Part shown: positions 4,103 to 6,025 of the stretch, in pieces
How positions within the stretch are numbered: position 1 is the stretch's first letter
Layout: every line of letters starts with the position of its first letter
Assembly: GCA_003566935.1 (NCBI GenBank)
Contig: PXBM01000118.1
Span: forward strand, 1 to 6,025
Direction of reading: 5' to 3'
DNA length: 6,025 bases
From: Syntrophomonadaceae bacterium
GTDB lineage: Bacteria > Bacillota > Dethiobacteria > DTU022
Made by a program: the position numbers and the translations under genes
Notes under the pieces: generated by a model
What the model saw: the letters and a program-made list of their open reading frames with translations, nothing else
What the model was told of the DNA's origin: nothing
Databases searched by the model: none

Positions 4103-5062
4103 ATGAGCAGGAATTTATTTAAATCAAGACTCTTATTGATGGTGTTAATCGGTTTTAGCTTGCTTGTTATTTCTTCCTGTGCTGCACCTGCATACTACAT
4201 GGGTGCCGATGAAGCAGTTTTTGAGGATGCCGATTATGTCCCGGCACCGGAAGAAAGAGCAGCCATGGAAGCAACTGATACAGATTACAAAACCTATACT
4301 AATGGTGAAGTTGCCGGTGAGAGGCATGTCAGGCATGTGATCAGAAACGGCTCCATAGAGCTTACCGTATCAGACACCAGGGAGAAAATCAGGGATATTC
4401 ACAATATTGCAGAAGAAGCCGGTGGAGTTATCAGTAACTCTAATATCTATGAAATGAGAGAAGGGCAATATGGAGCAAACCTGACCCTGAGAATACCGGA
4501 AAACAATTTTAGTCGGGTTATGAACGAGTTAGAAACCCTGGGCAAAGCTCGTAACATCCAAACCGGCAGTGATGACGTTACTATGCAATATGTTGATTTG
4601 GAATCAAGGTTAAACAACCAGAAGGCCCAGGAAGAAAGACTGATAGAAATCCTTGAAATGGCTGAAACAGTTGAAGATGTTTTGGAAATAGAAAGGGAAC
4701 TATACCGGGTACGGGGAGAAATTGAATCAATGACCGCACAATTGAACCACCTGGATGACCTGGTGTCCCTGGCGACTATTCACGTAAACCTGCGCGAGGA
4801 AGCAATTCCCACCGGCGAATTGACTACCGGCCCATTTGAAGGACTTTGGAGCAGAATCGTTCAAACCTTTACCGGTAGTATTAACTTTATACTCAATGCC
4901 ACCTCAATTGTCATAATTGCCTTGACAGCGTTGCTGCCAGTTTTATTTATACTCGCAGTAATAACTTTTTTAACTGTTATAGTGGTCCGCAAGCTGTCAA
5001 AACGCAAAAGAGCTAATGTGTCACAATCCTTAGAGAAAGAGGATTCAAAATCACAGACTTAA
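4103..5062 (+). CDS. DUF4349 lipoprotein with C-terminal membrane anchor
   Basis: A 319-residue envelope protein. Residues 1-26 form a lipoprotein signal peptide: positively charged start, hydrophobic core and lipobox ISSC with C26 as the lipid-bearing cysteine. Residues about 75-230 match the DUF4349 pattern: RNGSIELTV, EEAGGVI, LTLRIPENNF, SDDVTMQYVDLESRL and ending SLATIHVNL. Residues 165-220 are a charged heptad-like coiled coil. A strong transmembrane segment covers roughly 263-296, followed by a basic cytosolic tail (RKLSKRKR) and acidic end. The protein would thus be lipid-anchored at one end and membrane-spanning at the other, with the middle domain outside. The function of DUF4349 is unknown; a sensing or structural role in the envelope is inference. 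RBS GGGGGT at 4091-4096. A bidirectional hairpin follows. A partial lnt gene lies 0.8 kb to the right, past the MarR gene. Confidence 0.92.
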   Translation: MSRNLFKSRLLLMVLIGFSLLVISSCAAPAYYMGADEAVFEDADYVPAPEERAAMEATDTDYKTYTNGEVAGERHVRHVIRNGSIELTVSDTREKIRDIHNIAEEAGGVISNSNIYEMREGQYGANLTLRIPENNFSRVMNELETLGKARNIQTGSDDVTMQYVDLESRLNNQKAQEERLIEILEMAETVEDVLEIERELYRVRGEIESMTAQLNHLDDLVSLATIHVNLREEAIPTGELTTGPFEGLWSRIVQTFTGSINFILNATSIVIIALTALLPVLFILAVITFLTVIVVRKLSKRKRANVSQSLEKEDSKSQT

Positions 5063-5070
5063 ACATATAA

Positions 5071-5112
5071 AGATGATACCCGGCGTTAAAGCTTTAGAAC
5101 CGGGTATCATCT
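5071..5112. terminator. Bidirectional hairpin between convergent DUF4349 and MarR genes
   Basis: Perfect 13-bp arms, AGATGATACCCGG (5071-5083) and CCGGGTATCATCT (5100-5112), enclose a 16-nt loop holding the palindrome TAAAGCTTTA (5087-5096). T-rich but imperfect tracts follow on both sides (CTATTAATAT rightward, TTATATGTTT leftward). It is placed to stop transcripts from both neighbours. Confidence 0.65.
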
Positions 5113-5177
5113 ATTAATATAATGTTTATGGCTTGGCAATTACTTAATTTTTATAATTTATGTGAGGCTTTTAGTCG

Positions 5178-5657
5178 TTAGAGTTTTTCTTCAAGAATAT
5201 CATCTTCTTCCTCAAGGATATCTTCACGATCAAAAAGCTCAACTGCACCTTTGAGCAAATCAAGAAGTTGCTCTCTTTCTTCTTCCGGAACCCTGGAAAG
5301 GTATAGAGCAAAAAGCAGGTTGCGTCGTTCTTCAACATTTTCCAGGACCTTGAGTCCCTTATCAGTGATTGAAATCCAGACCTGGCGCCGGTCCTGCTCC
5401 TGTCTTTCCCTGGTTACCAGTCCCATTTTATGAAGGCGATTGATTAAGGCTGTTACTGCACTCAGGGTTACACCCAACATATGGGCCAGAAAAGATGTGT
5501 TGCATGGAGCTTTACGCAGCGCTCGCAGCACAACGTACTGGGTATCGGTTATCTCATCAACAGTATACCGGTTATGCAAAACCCTGACTCTGTAGATCAG
5601 GCGACTGAAGACGTAATCGAGTTCTTTAATATAATTGATAAGGTCATCGCTTTTTAT
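5178..5657 (-). CDS. MarR-family transcriptional regulator, apparent non-canonical start
   Basis: A winged-helix regulator with the MarR layout: N-terminal dimer helix, helix-turn-helix CNTSFLAHMLGVTLSAVTALINRLHKMGL, wing with the signature DRRQVWISITDKG, then C-terminal dimer helices and a very acidic tail. The first ATG/GTG/TTG in frame is TTG at 5577-5579, which would begin in the middle of helix 1 and has no RBS. The frame stays open upstream and encodes 26 further residues typical of a MarR first helix (DLINYIKELDYVFSRLIYR). None of the upstream codons is ATG, GTG or TTG. ATA at 5655-5657 lies 5 nt after AGAGGG and 9 nt after GGGGAG, giving 159 residues, a normal family length. The start could instead be an ATG altered by mutation or sequencing error. 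It has a strong promoter of its own. The ligand and targets are unknown; lnt is divergent. Confidence 0.87.
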   Translation of the reverse strand: MKSDDLINYIKELDYVFSRLIYRVRVLHNRYTVDEITDTQYVVLRALRKAPCNTSFLAHMLGVTLSAVTALINRLHKMGLVTRERQEQDRRQVWISITDKGLKVLENVEERRNLLFALYLSRVPEEEREQLLDLLKGAVELFDREDILEEEDDILEEKL

Positions 5658-5662
5658 TTGAA

Positions 5663-5672
5663 CCCTCTCCCC
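5663..5672 (-). promoter_or_regulatory. RBS supporting an upstream MarR start
   Basis: Read leftward, GGGGAGAGGG is the only purine-rich RBS in the leader. It stands the right distance before the ATA codon at 5657 and is more than 80 nt upstream of TTG 5579. Confidence 0.55.
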
Positions 5673-5705
5673 AGATAATACTTTAATAACTTAACTATTA
5701 TACAT

Positions 5706-5718
5706 GTTAAATATTAAC
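5706..5718. promoter_or_regulatory. Candidate MarR operator
   Basis: GTTAA ATA TTAAC is an inverted repeat immediately downstream of the predicted MarR transcription start (near 5719). A further TTAAC at 5691-5695 pairs with GTTAA at 5706-5710. Position and symmetry fit MarR autorepression; the A/T-rich context weakens the case. Confidence 0.35.
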
Positions 5719-5725
5719 TAATTTA

Positions 5726-5754
5726 TTTATACCATTGAAATCGGAAACGGTCAA
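5726..5754 (-). promoter_or_regulatory. Promoter of the MarR gene
   Basis: Read leftward, TTGACC (5754-5749), exactly 17 bp, TATAAA (5731-5726), with TGG before the -10 forming an extended -10. Both hexamers match consensus at 5/6. The predicted leader is about 62 nt. Confidence 0.8.
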
Positions 5755-5780
5755 GAATTTCTAAACGTTTACTAAAGCAA

Positions 5781-5796
5781 GTCCTGTTTTCAGGAC
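5781..5796. repeat. Short hairpin upstream of lnt
   Basis: GTCCTG TTTT CAGGAC is a perfect 6-bp stem with a 4-nt loop, between the MarR promoter and lnt. AAACGTTT (5763-5770), a palindrome, lies just before it. No confident lnt promoter was found; TTTTCA (5787-5792) and TAAAGT (5810-5815) are a weak 17-bp-spaced pair overlapping the hairpin. Confidence 0.35.
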
Positions 5797-5856
5797 ATCA
5801 CGGCTGTGTTAAAGTAGATGCATGTAGACAAAAATAACTTTGAGGTTGAGATCATT

Positions 5857-6025
5857 ATGGTTGGAAATATTAAAACCTTACTCCAAAAAAATAAAATTTA
5901 TTTCCTTGCTTTTTTGTCGGGAATACTATTAATAACAGCATTCCCCCCTTTTGAGCTGGGTTTTATGGCCTGGCTTTCTTTACTGCCCCTTCTTATTGCC
6001 TGTATGAACAGTTCGCCCAAAAAAG
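5857..6025 (+). CDS. lnt: Apolipoprotein N-acyltransferase Lnt, N-terminal fragment
   Basis: The first 56 codons of a membrane protein running off the right edge. After a basic start (NIKTLLQKNK) come two hydrophobic helices, residues about 15-28 and 36-52, separated by the FPPFELGFMAW motif. This matches the well-conserved N-terminus of Lnt (AFPPF, then LAW, then PLL). Lnt transfers an acyl chain to the N-terminal cysteine of diacylated lipoproteins at the outer face of the cytoplasmic membrane. The catalytic nitrilase-like domain with its Glu-Lys-Cys triad lies beyond the window, so an intact enzyme cannot be confirmed. ATG 5857 has a moderate RBS (GAGGT, 5842-5846). It is divergent from MarR. 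A lipoprotein gene (DUF4349) lies on the far side of MarR, so a functional link is possible but not shown. Confidence 0.75.
   Translation, partial: MVGNIKTLLQKNKIYFLAFLSGILLITAFPPFELGFMAWLSLLPLLIACMNSSPKK

Noticed and set aside
5481..5678. Rightward ORF antisense to the MarR gene
   Set aside because: No RBS or recognisable product; the opposite strand has clear MarR motifs.

Overview
The window looks like chromosomal DNA from an anaerobic, low-to-moderate-GC Clostridia-type Firmicute. The signs are strong AGGAGG-type ribosome binding sites, class II superoxide reductase instead of SOD/catalase, a Clostridium-type NifU/IscU scaffold, a PerR-type Fur protein and a HutP-family protein. A partial apolipoprotein N-acyltransferase (lnt) at the right edge is less usual for Firmicutes, but I recall it from some Peptococcaceae-like lineages. 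The assignment is inference from gene content only.

Left part (1-1423): two leftward genes form a probable operon, an IscU/NifU-type Fe-S scaffold followed 40 bp later by a small two-CxxC zinc-finger protein that runs off the window. Divergent from them is a superoxide reductase gene, preceded by an 18-codon ORF whose stop overlaps the superoxide reductase start (ATGA). The shared intergenic region carries a good extended -10 for the scaffold gene. Overlapping it is an 11/14 match to the PerR box, flanked by an ACCGGT inverted pair. Two strong hairpins end the superoxide reductase transcript.

Middle (1424-2928): about 275 bp without a gene, containing an 11-bp perfect inverted repeat and a 56-nt imperfect GC-rich hairpin that resembles a REP/MITE unit. 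Then come a ZIP-family metal transporter and a PerR-like Fur-family repressor with its own consensus promoter. Superoxide reductase, Fe-S scaffold, metal transporter and peroxide/metal sensor together suggest an iron and oxidative-stress neighbourhood. That PerR controls the left cluster is a hypothesis.

Right part (2939-6025): a leftward membrane protein with a RING-like eight-ligand zinc motif, a zinc ribbon and a hydrophobic domain ends 10 bp from perR, tail to tail. Divergent from it is a HutP-family protein that lacks the metal-binding histidines known from Bacillus HutP. A DUF4349 lipoprotein follows, then a bidirectional hairpin. Next is a leftward MarR regulator whose N-terminal helix can only be translated from a non-canonical start (best candidate ATA at 5657). 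It has a near-perfect promoter and a candidate operator. The window ends in the first 56 codons of lnt.

No tRNA, rRNA, CRISPR array, insertion sequence or phage gene was seen. I found no compelling evidence for a wholly new multi-gene system. The most unusual items are the MarR start codon, the RING-like membrane protein, the coupled leader ORF before superoxide reductase, and the divergent HutP.
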